64,000 bases of DNA from assembly GCF_000269985.1 (NCBI RefSeq), contig NC_016109.1, positions 434,001 to 498,000 on the forward strand, in the 5' to 3' direction. The position numbers and the translations under genes were made by a program. Below are positions 34,715 through 43,321 of this stretch, piece after piece; position 1 is the stretch's first letter; each line of letters opens with the position of its first letter. A model generated the notes under the pieces. It was not told the DNA's origin and made no database searches. It was given only the letters and a program-made list of their open reading frames with translations. The stretch is from Kitasatospora setae KM-6054. GTDB taxonomy: Bacteria > Actinomycetota > Actinomycetes > Streptomycetales > Streptomycetaceae.

Positions 34715-37700
34715 ATGGACACCGACAAACAGGGCACGATCGTCCGTGCCCGCCCCGCCTCCCCGCTCGCCGCCGGCAGCGTGCCGGTACCGGACGGCCT
34801 GCTGGCGATCCCGGTGGCCACGGCGCTGATCGCGTCGGACGGCCGGATCCTGCACTGGAGCCCGGACGCGGAGGCGCTGCTCGGCTTCCCGCCCGCCGCC
34901 GCGGTGGGCAGGCGCGCGGCGGACATCCTGGTCGGCCCGGAGCGGCGCCCGGCGGCGCTGGAGCTGTTCGGCCGGATCCTCGGCGGCCGCGCCTGGGCGG
35001 GGGTGTTCCCGGTCCGGCACCGGGACGGGCACCTGGTGCGGCTGGACTTCCGGACCTTCCCGGTGCTCGACCGCGGCGGCTCGCCGATGGTGCTGGCGGT
35101 GGCCTCGGACGTCAGCGAGGTCCGCCGGCTGGCGGCGGACCTGGCGGTGCTGGACGGCTTCTTCACGCAGTCGCCGGTCGGCATGGCGGTGTTCGACACC
35201 GAGCTGCGCTTCGTCCGGCTGAACGAGGCACTGGCCCGGATCAACGGCCTGCCGGTGGCCCGGCACCTGGGACGGCGGCTGTCCGAGGTGCTGCCGGGGA
35301 TCGACAGCCGGACCGCCGAGGCGACGATGCGCCGGATCCTGGCCGACGGCCGACCGCTGGTGGACAGCCGGACGCACGGCCGGACGGCGGCCGACCCGGA
35401 GCGCGAGCACGCCTGGTCGGTGTCGAGCTTCCGGCTGGAGCAGCCGGACGGCACCGTGCTCGGGGTGAGCACCACGGTCGTCGACATCACCGACCGCTTC
35501 GAGGCGGAGACCGCCGCCGACGCCGCCCAGCAGCGGCTGGCGCTGCTGAACGAGGCCTCCGCCCGGATCGGCACCACGCTGGACCTCGCGACCACGGCCC
35601 GGGAACTGGCCGAGACGGCCGCGCCGCGGCTGGCCGACGCCGTGGCGGTGGAGGTGCTGGACGGCCTGGTGCGGGGCGAGCCGGCCGCGCTGCCGGACCG
35701 GGCGGACCGGTCCGCCGTGCTGCGCCGGCTGGCGTTCCACGCCGTCCCGGACAGCGGGATGGCCTCGATCGCCCCGGTCGGCGCGGTGCAGCGGCTGCAC
35801 CCGAGCACGCCGCACGCCTGGGCGCTGTCGCACGGCAAGCCGGTGCTGGTGCCGCGCACCGACGGGGCGGCGATGAGCTGGTTCGCCGACGACCCGGTGC
35901 GCGGCGGGGCGATCCGGGCGCAGGGGGTGCGTTCGCTGATGGTGGTGCCGCTGATCGCCCGGGGCGCGGCGATCGGCACGGCGACGTTCTTCCGCTCCCG
36001 GACCGAGGCGCCGTACGACCGCACGGACCTGGCGCTGGCCAGCGAGCTGGCGGCGCGGGCGGCGGTGTCGATCGACAACGCGCTGCTGTACACCCGGGAG
36101 CGGGACGCGGCCGAGCAGCGGCAGCGGGCGCTGGAGGCGGCGGAGGCCGCGCAGCAGCGGCTGGCGCTGCTGAACGAGGCCTCGACCCGGATCGGCACCA
36201 CGCTGGACCTGGCGATCACCGCGCAGGAGCTGGTGGACGTGGTGATCCCGCGGTTCGCGGACTTCGCGACGGTGGACATCCGCGAGGCGGTGCTGACCGG
36301 CGAGGACCCGGAGCCCGTCCCGGAGTCCGGTTCGGTGGCGCTGCGGGCGGTCGCGGTGGGCGAGCGGGCCGGCGGCTCGCTGCTGACCGGGGCGGCGGAC
36401 CAGATCGGCTCGACCTCGCGCTCGGCCAAGCTGTACGCCCGGGCGATGCGCACCGGCCGGCCGATCCTGGTGCCGCACGTGGACGAGTACGAGCTGCGCC
36501 GGATCGTCGCGCACCCGGACCGGGTCCAGCCGGGGCTGGACGCCGGGATCCACTCGTACCTGATGGTGCCGCTGCTGGCCCGCGGCCAGGTGCTCGGCGG
36601 GGTGGAGTTCGTCCGGCTGGCGAACCCGGAGCCGTTCACCCCGGCGGACCTGGCGCTGGGCGAGGAGCTGGCGGCGCGGGCCGCGGTCTGCATCGACAAC
36701 GCCCGGCTGTACCGGCGGGAGCGGGACACCGCGCTGACCCTGCAGCGCAGCCTGCTGCCGCAGGACGTGCACCGCACGCCGGGGCTGGAGATCGCGCACC
36801 GGTACCTGCCGTCGACGGTGGGCGACGAGATCGGCGGCGACTGGTTCGACGTGGTGCCGCTGACCGGCGGCCGGGTGGCGCTGATCGTCGGCGACGTGAT
36901 GGGCCACGGCATCCGGGCGGCGGCCACGATGGGCCAGCTGCGGACGGTGGCGCGGACGCTGGTGACCCTGGACCTGGAGCCGGCCCGGGTGCTGCGCCGG
37001 CTGGACGAGGCGACCGCGCAGCTCGGCGAGGGGCAGTTCGCGACCTGCGTGTGCGCGGTGTTCGACCCGGTGGACGAGGAGTGCATCCTGGCCTCGGCGG
37101 GCCACCTGCCGCCGGTGGTGTCGGAGCGGGACGGCCAGGCCCGGCTGGTGACGCCGCCGCCGGGCGCGCCGCTGGGCGTGGGCGGGGTGCCGTTCGAGTC
37201 GGTGCGCTTCCCGCTGCGCGCGGACGGGCTGCTGGTGCTGTACACGGACGGCCTCGTCGAGCGGCGCGGGCAGGACCTGGACGAGGGCCTGGAGCTGCTG
37301 CGCGAGACGGTGACGCACCGCCAGCCGACCCTGGAGCGCGGCTGCGACGCGGTGCTGGGGGCGCTCGGGGCGACGATGGGGCAGGACGACGTCGCGGTGA
37401 TCATGGCGCACGCCGGGCCGGTCGGCGCGGACCGGCTGGCCACCCTGCCGCTGACCGGCGACCCGGCGCTGCTGCGGCACGCCCGGGAGTTCACCCGGCG
37501 GACGCTGACCGACTGGGGGCTGGCCTCGCTGGTGGAGCCGGTGGTGCTGCTGACCGGGGAGCTGCTGGCCAACGCGGTCCTGCACGCCGGGTCGCCGATG
37601 CAGCTGCGGGTGTTCCGGGGCGCGCTGCTGACCGTGGAGGTGTCGGACGCGGACAGCCGGGAGCCGCGGCTGCGGCCGGTGGGCGAGCAGGACGAGAGCG

Positions 37701-37813
37701 GCCGGGGGATGCTGCTGATCAACGAGCTGGCGCACCGCTGGGGCAGCCGGGCGACCAAGGACGGCAAGGTGGTCTGGTTCGAGATGGAACTGCCGGTCCG
37801 ATCGTCACACTGA
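34715..37813 (+). CDS. PAS-PAS-GAF-GAF-SpoIIE phosphatase with RsbW-like kinase domain
   Basis: A 1032-residue cytosolic sensor. Approximate layout: PAS 1 (28-130), PAS 2 (145-265), GAF 1 (280-455), GAF 2 (485-670), PP2C-type SpoIIE phosphatase (675-890: GDEIGGDWFDVV, GDVMGHG, LYTDGLVERR, GQDDVAVI with metal-binding Asp), and HATPase_c of RsbW type (905-1030: LLTGELLANAVLHAGSP, GRGMLLINELA). The start of each GAF is a near-identical repeat (QQRLALLNEAS[A/T]RIGTT) with matching DNA at 35528 and 36151, a sign of recent tandem duplication. Such proteins set anti-sigma/anti-anti-sigma balance. No partner anti-sigma gene is adjacent. Confidence 0.93.
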   Translation: MDTDKQGTIVRARPASPLAAGSVPVPDGLLAIPVATALIASDGRILHWSPDAEALLGFPPAAAVGRRAADILVGPERRPAALELFGRILGGRAWAGVFPVRHRDGHLVRLDFRTFPVLDRGGSPMVLAVASDVSEVRRLAADLAVLDGFFTQSPVGMAVFDTELRFVRLNEALARINGLPVARHLGRRLSEVLPGIDSRTAEATMRRILADGRPLVDSRTHGRTAADPEREHAWSVSSFRLEQPDGTVLGVSTTVVDITDRFEAETAADAAQQRLALLNEASARIGTTLDLATTARELAETAAPRLADAVAVEVLDGLVRGEPAALPDRADRSAVLRRLAFHAVPDSGMASIAPVGAVQRLHPSTPHAWALSHGKPVLVPRTDGAAMSWFADDPVRGGAIRAQGVRSLMVVPLIARGAAIGTATFFRSRTEAPYDRTDLALASELAARAAVSIDNALLYTRERDAAEQRQRALEAAEAAQQRLALLNEASTRIGTTLDLAITAQELVDVVIPRFADFATVDIREAVLTGEDPEPVPESGSVALRAVAVGERAGGSLLTGAADQIGSTSRSAKLYARAMRTGRPILVPHVDEYELRRIVAHPDRVQPGLDAGIHSYLMVPLLARGQVLGGVEFVRLANPEPFTPADLALGEELAARAAVCIDNARLYRRERDTALTLQRSLLPQDVHRTPGLEIAHRYLPSTVGDEIGGDWFDVVPLTGGRVALIVGDVMGHGIRAAATMGQLRTVARTLVTLDLEPARVLRRLDEATAQLGEGQFATCVCAVFDPVDEECILASAGHLPPVVSERDGQARLVTPPPGAPLGVGGVPFESVRFPLRADGLLVLYTDGLVERRGQDLDEGLELLRETVTHRQPTLERGCDAVLGALGATMGQDDVAVIMAHAGPVGADRLATLPLTGDPALLRHAREFTRRTLTDWGLASLVEPVVLLTGELLANAVLHAGSPMQLRVFRGALLTVEVSDADSREPRLRPVGEQDESGRGMLLINELAHRWGSRATKDGKVVWFEMELPVRSSH

Positions 37814-38037
37814 TTCGGCGTCAACTCCCTTCCCCCGCAAGCCCGTCAACCGCGCGCGTCACCCCGTACGGCATCCGGCGGTACGACGCTCACCCGTCGC
37901 GGCGGTGCGTGTGCCCCGGCCGGGTGACCGGTCGGCCCGCAGCGTGCGGTGCGGGCCCGCGGACGCCGATGATCGTCGCGTCCGGCACCAACCCGCGCTC
38001 GACGCCCCGGCGATCGGCGCCAAGCTTGGAGAACTCG

Positions 38038-38439
38038 ATGCGTTCCAGCCTTGCCAAGGTCACCACCGCCACCCTCCTCACCGGCCTCGCCCTGCTCGGC
38101 AGCGCGGGCACCGCCTCCGCCCACTGCCACCACGTCCACCCGCACGGCGCGCTGGCCGTCGGCGGCGACTCGGCGGCCCAGGGCGGCGACGCGGGCGCGA
38201 TCGGCGGCGACGCCTGGGCCGAGGGCGGCGACGCGCTCGGTGTCGGCGGCGACGCGGGCGCGATCGGCGGCAGCGCCGGCGCCGTGGGCGGCAGCGCCTG
38301 GGCCGAGGGCGGCGACGCGGGCGCGATCGGCGGCGACGCCGAGGCGCTGTGCGGCTCCGCGCTGGCGGTCGGCGGCAACGCGCTGGGCAACGGCGGCGAC
38401 GCCCTCGCGGTCGGCGGCGACGCCTTCTCCTCGCACTGA
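38038..38439 (+). CDS. Secreted heptad-repeat protein (GG[D/S]Axxx)n with His-rich N-terminus
   Basis: A 133-residue protein with TTGGAGAAC before the ATG. The signal peptide (1-28) should leave a mature start HCHHVHPHG. From residue 42 to the end there are 13 consecutive seven-residue units of the form GG-[D/S/N]-A-x-x-x (for example GGDAGAI, GGDAWAE, GGSAGAV, GGNALGN). I know no named family for it. The strict period suggests a small beta-solenoid or Gly-rich fibre; the Asp in most units could bind calcium. His at mature position 3 (H-C-H) could form an amino-terminal Cu/Ni site. Single-gene unit after the phosphatase gene. Confidence 0.8.
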   Translation: MRSSLAKVTTATLLTGLALLGSAGTASAHCHHVHPHGALAVGGDSAAQGGDAGAIGGDAWAEGGDALGVGGDAGAIGGSAGAVGGSAWAEGGDAGAIGGDAEALCGSALAVGGNALGNGGDALAVGGDAFSSH

Positions 38440-38520
38440 CACCCCTCCCCCTCCGGCGCGGCGGCGGTCAGCTCCCCACCGGGCGCCGCTCGCTGCCCGC
38501 TGCCCGCCGTCCGCTGTCTG

Positions 38521-39291
38521 TCAGGAGAGCGGGGTGACGTACGCGCCGGAGATGCCGCCGTCCACCAGGAAGGTGTTGGCGGTCATGAAGGAGGAGTCGT
38601 CGCTGGCCAGGAAGGCCACCGCGGCGGCGATCTCCTCCGGTTCGGCGAACCGGCCGAGCGGGATGTGCACCAGCCGGCGGGCGGCGCGCTCCGGGTCCTT
38701 GGCGAACAGCTCGCGCAGCAGCGGGGTGTTGACCGGCCCGGGGCACAGCGCGTTGACCCGGATGCCCTCGCGGGCGAACTCGACGCCCAGCTCCCGGCTC
38801 ATCGCCAGCACGCCGCCCTTGGAGGCGCTGTAGGAGATCTGCGAGGTCGCCGCGCCCATCACCGCCACGAAGGACGCGGTGTTGATGATCGAGCCCTTGC
38901 CCTGCCGCCGCATGTGGCCGATCGCGTACTTGCAGCACAGGTACACCGAGGTCAGGTTGACCTCCTGGACGCGCTTCCACGCCTCCAGGCCGGTGACCAG
39001 GATCGAGTCGTCGTCCGGCGGGGAGATGCCCGCGTTGTTGAACGCCACGTCGAGGCTGCCGTAGTGCGCGACGGCGGTGTCGAACAGCGCCCTGACCTGC
39101 TCCTCGTCGGTCACGTCGGTGCGGACGAACAGGCCGCCCGCCTCGTTGGCGGCCTTGGCGCCGCTCTCCTCGTCGATGTCGGCGCACACCACCTTCGCCC
39201 CCTCGGCGGCGAAGCGGCGCACCGTGGCCAGACCGATGCCGCTGCCCGCGCCGGTGACGACGGCCACCCGGCCGTCGAGTCGCTTGCTCAT
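38521..39291 (-). CDS. Short-chain dehydrogenase (third gene of amine-catabolism-like operon)
   Basis: A 256-residue classical SDR: TGAGSGIG (~12-19), NNAGIS, catalytic Ser in NTASFVA, and YSASKGG. The C-terminus VDGGISGAYVTPLS fits NAD-dependent 3-oxoacyl/hydroxysteroid-like oxidoreductases. Start: ATG 39291 is 9 bases from GGAGG, which lies at the end of the aldehyde dehydrogenase gene; ATG 39300 overlaps that stop (ATGA) and is possible. Same operon as the two genes upstream. It may handle an alcohol/aldehyde intermediate, or the carbon skeleton left after amine removal. Confidence 0.88.
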   Translation of the reverse strand: MSKRLDGRVAVVTGAGSGIGLATVRRFAAEGAKVVCADIDEESGAKAANEAGGLFVRTDVTDEEQVRALFDTAVAHYGSLDVAFNNAGISPPDDDSILVTGLEAWKRVQEVNLTSVYLCCKYAIGHMRRQGKGSIINTASFVAVMGAATSQISYSASKGGVLAMSRELGVEFAREGIRVNALCPGPVNTPLLRELFAKDPERAARRLVHIPLGRFAEPEEIAAAVAFLASDDSSFMTANTFLVDGGISGAYVTPLS

Positions 39292-39296
39292 GTCGC

Positions 39297-40673
39297 TCAT
39301 TCCTCCGTGGCGATGAAGACGTTCTTGGTCTCGGTGAAGGCGTGCAGGGCGTCCGGCCCGAGCTCGCGGCCCAGGCCGGACTGCTTGTAGCCGCCGAACG
39401 GCGTCCAGTAGCGCACCGAGGAGTGCGAGTTGACCGACAGGTTGCCCGCCTCCACGGCCCGGGCGACGCGCAGCGCCCGGCCCACGTCCCTGGTCCAGAT
39501 CGACCCGGACAGGCCGTACTCGGTGGCGTTGGCGATCCGCACCGCGTCGCTCTCGCCGCGGAACGGGACCACGGTGACGACCGGGCCGAACACCTCCTCG
39601 GTGAACGCCCGGTGGTCGGGGGCGATCGGTGCGAGCACCGTCGGCGGGTACCAGAAGCCCGGCCCCTCGGGCGCGCCGCCGCGGAACGCCACCTCGGTGT
39701 CGCCGTCCACGTAGGACGCCACCCGGGCCCGGTGCGCGGCCGAGATCAGCGGCCCCATCTCGGTCTTCTCGTCCGCCGGGTCGCCGACCCGGACACCCCG
39801 GACGGCACGTTCGAAGCGATCCATGAACTCGTCGTAGGCGCTCGCCTCGACCAGGATCCGGGAGCGGGCGCAGCAGTCCTGCCCGGCGTTGTCGAAGACG
39901 GCGTACGGGGCGGTGGCCGCGGCCTTCTCCAGGTCGGCGTCGGCGAAGACGATGTTGGCGCTCTTGCCGCCGAGTTCGAGCGTGACCGGCTTGACCCGGG
40001 CGGCGCAGCCGGCCATCACGGACCTGCCGACGGCGGTCGAGCCGGTGAACACCACCTTGCGGACGTCGGGGTGGGTGACGAAGCGCTGCCCGACCACCGG
40101 GCCGCGGCCGGGCAGCACCTGCAGCACGCCCTCCGGCAGGCCGGCGCGCAGGGCGAGTTCGGCCAGCCGGAGCGCGGTGAGCGGGGTGAGCTCGGCGGGT
40201 TTGACGATGACGGTGTTGCCCGCGGCCAGCGCGGGGGCGAGCGCCCAGGCGGCGATCGGCAGCGGGAAGTTCCACGGGACGATCACGCCGACCACGCCGA
40301 GCGGTTCCTGGAAGGTCACGTCGAGGCCGCCGGCCACCGGGATCTGCCGGCCGAACAGCCGCTCGGGGGCGCCCGCGTAGTACTCGATGACGTCGCGGGC
40401 GTTGCCGGCCTCCCAGCGGGCGTTGCCGATGGTGTGCCCGGCGTTGGCGACCTCCAGCGCGGCCAGCGACTCGCGTTCGGCGTCCACCTCGGCGGCGAAG
40501 CGGCGCAGCAGCCGGGCCCGGTCCCCGGGCGCCACGTTCCGCCAGCTCTCGAACGCCCTCCTGGCGCGGGCGATCGCCGCGTCGGCGGCGGCCGGGCCGG
40601 CCAGGTCGACGGTGGCGATCACCTCCTCGGTGGCGGGGTTGACCACCTGGTACGGGTCGTGCTCCTGGGACAC
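39297..40673 (-). CDS. Aldehyde dehydrogenase (PuuC/gamma-glutamyl-aminoaldehyde type)
   Basis: A 458-residue protein with GTG start and GAGGAG upstream. ALDH signatures: PWNFPLPIAAWALAPALAAGN, FTGSTAVG, catalytic Glu in VTLELGGKS, catalytic Cys in FDNAGQDCCARSRI (one of the adjacent pair), and EVFGPVV. It oxidises an aldehyde to an acid with NAD(P). Position after a glutamine synthetase-like enzyme suggests a gamma-glutamyl-aminoaldehyde or related substrate, as in the Puu pathway (inference). Confidence 0.92.
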   Translation of the reverse strand: MSQEHDPYQVVNPATEEVIATVDLAGPAAADAAIARARRAFESWRNVAPGDRARLLRRFAAEVDAERESLAALEVANAGHTIGNARWEAGNARDVIEYYAGAPERLFGRQIPVAGGLDVTFQEPLGVVGVIVPWNFPLPIAAWALAPALAAGNTVIVKPAELTPLTALRLAELALRAGLPEGVLQVLPGRGPVVGQRFVTHPDVRKVVFTGSTAVGRSVMAGCAARVKPVTLELGGKSANIVFADADLEKAAATAPYAVFDNAGQDCCARSRILVEASAYDEFMDRFERAVRGVRVGDPADEKTEMGPLISAAHRARVASYVDGDTEVAFRGGAPEGPGFWYPPTVLAPIAPDHRAFTEEVFGPVVTVVPFRGESDAVRIANATEYGLSGSIWTRDVGRALRVARAVEAGNLSVNSHSSVRYWTPFGGYKQSGLGRELGPDALHAFTETKNVFIATEE

Positions 40674-40711
40674 CTGCTCCTCCTCGTTCTCGGGTCCGCG
40701 TCCTGCTCGCC

Positions 40712-42070
40712 TCACAGCCGCTCGAAGCCGCGGCGGCGCTCCCAGTCGGTCACCGCGGCGTCGTAGGCGGCGAGTTCGACCCGCCCGGCGTGGGCGTAGT
40801 GCCGGACGACGTCCTTGCCGAAGGCCGCGGTGGCGGCCTCGCTGCGGTCGAAGCGCTCGACCGCCTCGCGCAGCGTCGCCGGCACCCTGGGCGCGTCGGA
40901 GGCGTACGCGTTGCCGGTGAACTCGCCCTCCAGCGGCAACTGCCGCTCCACCCCGTGCAGCCCGGCGGCGATCAGCGCGGCCACCGCCAGGTACGGGTTG
41001 ACGTCACCCCCGGGCACCCGGTTCTCGAACCGCAGCGAGGCCCCGTGCCCGACCACCCGCAGCGCGCACGTCCGGTTGTCGCGCCCCCAGGCGATCGCGG
41101 TGGGCGCGAAGCTGCCCGGCACGTAGCGCTTGTACGAGTTGACGGTCGGGGCGAGCAGCAGCGCGAACTGGTCGAGGCAGGCGAGCTGCCCGGCCAGGAA
41201 GTGCTCCATCGTCCGGGAGAAGCCGTGCGCGCCCGCACCGGGGAACACCGGGTGGCCCAGCTCGTCGCGCAGGCTCAGGTGCACGTGGCAGGAGTTGCCC
41301 TCGCGCTGGTCGTACTTGGCCATGAAGGTGAGGCTGACGCCCTCCTGCGCGGCGATCTCCTTCGCACCGGTCTTGTAGACCGCGTGGTCGTCGCAGGTGG
41401 TCAGCGCGTCGGCGTAGCGGAAGGCGATCTCGTGCTGCCCGAGGTTGCACTCGCCCTTCGCGGACTCCACCGTCAACCCGGCCCCGGCCATGCCGGTGCG
41501 CAGGCGGCGCAGCAGCGGCTCGACCCGGCCGGTACCGAGGATCGAGTAGTCGACGTTGTACTGGTTGACGGGCGTGAGGTCCTGGTAGTGCCGCTCCCAG
41601 GCCCGCTCGTAGCTGTCCCGGAACACCATGAACTCCAGCTCGGTGCCCACGTACGCGCGCCAGCCGTAGCCGGCCAGCCGCTCCAGCTGGCGGCGCAGCA
41701 CCTGGCGGGGCGAGACCGCGACCGGGGTGCCGTCGTGCTGGGCGAGGTCGCACTGGACCATCGCGGTGGCCGGGTGCCAGGGCACCATCCGCAGGGTGTC
41801 GAGGTCGGGGGCGAAGACCAGGTCGCCGTAGCCGCTCTCCCAGGAGGAGACGGCGTAGCCGTCGACGGTGTTCATCTCCACGTCCACCGCGAGCAGGTAG
41901 CCGCAGCCCTCGGCGCCGCCGGTCAGCACCTCGGTGAGGAAGTACCCGGCGTCCAGGCGTTTGCCCTGCAGGCGTCCCTGCATGTCGGTGACGGCCAGCA
42001 CGACCGTCTCCACGGCCCCCTCGGCCACCAGTTCCCGCAGCCGTTCCACCGTGAGCCGCGCCTCGGTCAT
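40712..42070 (-). CDS. Glutamine synthetase-like gamma-glutamyl-amine ligase (GlnA2/3/4 type)
   Basis: A 452-residue protein. GS core motifs are present but divergent: VGTELEFMVF, ESAKGECNLGQHEIAF (metal-binding Glu), NSCHVHLSL, NSYKRYVPGSFAPTAIAWGRDNRT and LRFENRVPGGDVNPYLAVAAL. The adenylylation loop of true GlnA is absent. In Streptomyces coelicolor, GlnA2 and GlnA3 ligate glutamate to polyamines and GlnA4 to ethanolamine. The neighbouring aldehyde dehydrogenase and SDR fit such a catabolic route. The start MTEARLTVERLRE follows GGAGGTGGTGGG. Which amine is used cannot be read from the sequence. Confidence 0.88.
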   Translation of the reverse strand: MTEARLTVERLRELVAEGAVETVVLAVTDMQGRLQGKRLDAGYFLTEVLTGGAEGCGYLLAVDVEMNTVDGYAVSSWESGYGDLVFAPDLDTLRMVPWHPATAMVQCDLAQHDGTPVAVSPRQVLRRQLERLAGYGWRAYVGTELEFMVFRDSYERAWERHYQDLTPVNQYNVDYSILGTGRVEPLLRRLRTGMAGAGLTVESAKGECNLGQHEIAFRYADALTTCDDHAVYKTGAKEIAAQEGVSLTFMAKYDQREGNSCHVHLSLRDELGHPVFPGAGAHGFSRTMEHFLAGQLACLDQFALLLAPTVNSYKRYVPGSFAPTAIAWGRDNRTCALRVVGHGASLRFENRVPGGDVNPYLAVAALIAAGLHGVERQLPLEGEFTGNAYASDAPRVPATLREAVERFDRSEAATAAFGKDVVRHYAHAGRVELAAYDAAVTDWERRRGFERL

Positions 42071-42181
42071 CCGCCCACCACCTCCGCCACCCGGCCCGCC
42101 GCACGCGGTCCGGTCCGCCACAGCGACGATGATCCCGCCGCCGGCCCGAGCACACCAGTGGCCGCGCGGGCAGCCGTGTCA

Positions 42182-42198
42182 TCTGACCAATCGTCAGA
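42182..42198. promoter_or_regulatory. Perfect inverted repeat upstream of GS-like operon
   Basis: TCTGAC-CAATC-GTCAGA lies 112 bases upstream of the GS-like start and 175 bases before the divergent GNAT gene. It looks like a GntR/TetR-type operator. No regulator gene is adjacent. Confidence 0.5.
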
Positions 42199-42372
42199 AG
42201 ATCGTTCCTGCATGAGAGATGACTTCACCTCGACTCTCCCTTCCCGCCTTCTCCCTGCTTTCCCCTCCCGCCCGCCGCCGGACCGCGGCCCGAAATCCGA
42301 TTGCCCTGGGCGCCTCCAGCTGCTTCGGTGGCGCGTGCCCACCCGTCCCACCCACCCCGGAGCCCACCACCC

Positions 42373-43281
42373 GTGACCTTCCGCCTGACCGCCCTCACCG
42401 ACCCTGCCGTCGGCCCCTACTCCCACCGTCTCGCCTGGCTGGCGGCCGCTCCCGACGGCACCCCGCTCGGCAGCGCCTTCCTGCGGCTGTTCACCTCACC
42501 CGGGCAGTCCCACCTGTGCGAACTGGCCCTGGACGTGCACCCCGCCGAGCGGCGGCGCGGCGCCGGTTCGGCCCTGCTCGCGGCCGCGACGGCCGCTGCC
42601 CGGGCGGACGGCCGCCGTTCGCTGCTGGCCCAGGCCGTCGAAGGGTCCGCGGGCGACGCCTTCCTCTCGGCCCGCGGCTTCGAACGGGCCCTCGTCCTCG
42701 ATTTCGCCCGCCTCGACTTGGGCTCGGGCTCGGGCTCGAAGCCGGCAGCGGCTCCCCCCGCCGACGGCAGCACCGGCTCCGGCAACGGGCTGCCGCCCGG
42801 CTACCGACTGGCCTCCTGGATCGGCAGCTGCCCCGAGGAGTGGTTGTCGGCCTTCGCCCGTGCGCGCACCGCCATGGACGACATGCCGATGGGCGAGACC
42901 GGGTTCGGGACGGTCGCCTGGGACGAGGAGCGGGTGCTGTCCGCGGCGCGGGCCGTCGCCGACCGGGGCGAACTGCTGCACACCGTCGCCGTGGTGGAGA
43001 CCGCCGGCGGTGACCTGGTGGGCTTCAGCGAACTGGTGCTTCCGGCCGGCCGGACCGGCGACGCCCAGCACTACGGCACCGCCGTGCAGCCCGCCCACCG
43101 CAGGCGCGGCCTGGCCCGGGCGATGAAGGCCGAGACGATCCGCTGGGTGCGGACCGAGCACCCCGGGATCACCGGTCTGCTCACCGACACCGCCGACCAC
43201 AACACCGGCATGCTGGCGGTCAACCGCGCCCTGGGCTACCGCCGTACCCACCGCTCCATCGCGTTCCGCCTCCCGTTGTGA
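42373..43281 (+). CDS. Tandem-GNAT N-acetyltransferase
   Basis: A 302-residue protein; the GTG 42373 start begins VTFRLTALTD. Two GNAT domains: the first (~1-120) with LDVHPAERRRGAGSALLAAA, the second (~150-302) with TAVQPAHRRRGLARAMKAE, both the acetyl-CoA pyrophosphate-binding motif. A Gly/Ser/Ala linker (GSGSGSKPAAAPP, ~118-140) joins them. TDTADHNTGMLAVNRALGY is typical of the C-half. Substrate unknown; similar tandem GNATs include mycothiol synthase-like and antibiotic-modifying enzymes. Confidence 0.88.
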   Translation: MTFRLTALTDPAVGPYSHRLAWLAAAPDGTPLGSAFLRLFTSPGQSHLCELALDVHPAERRRGAGSALLAAATAAARADGRRSLLAQAVEGSAGDAFLSARGFERALVLDFARLDLGSGSGSKPAAAPPADGSTGSGNGLPPGYRLASWIGSCPEEWLSAFARARTAMDDMPMGETGFGTVAWDEERVLSAARAVADRGELLHTVAVVETAGGDLVGFSELVLPAGRTGDAQHYGTAVQPAHRRRGLARAMKAETIRWVRTEHPGITGLLTDTADHNTGMLAVNRALGYRRTHRSIAFRLPL

Positions 43282-43286
43282 CCGCC

Positions 43287-43306
43287 CGGCGGCCTTCCGG
43301 CCGCCG
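43287..43306. terminator. Terminator between convergent genes
   Basis: CGGCGGCC-TTCC-GGCCGCCG, a stable tetraloop hairpin followed by TTCT. Confidence 0.8.
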
Positions 43307-43321
43307 TTCTCCGGCTGCCGC

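Noticed and set aside
34580..37735. N-terminal extension of the pseudouridine synthase frame through the SpoIIE gene
   Set aside because: The frame is open but family members begin near 34579; the extension is antisense to real coding sequence.
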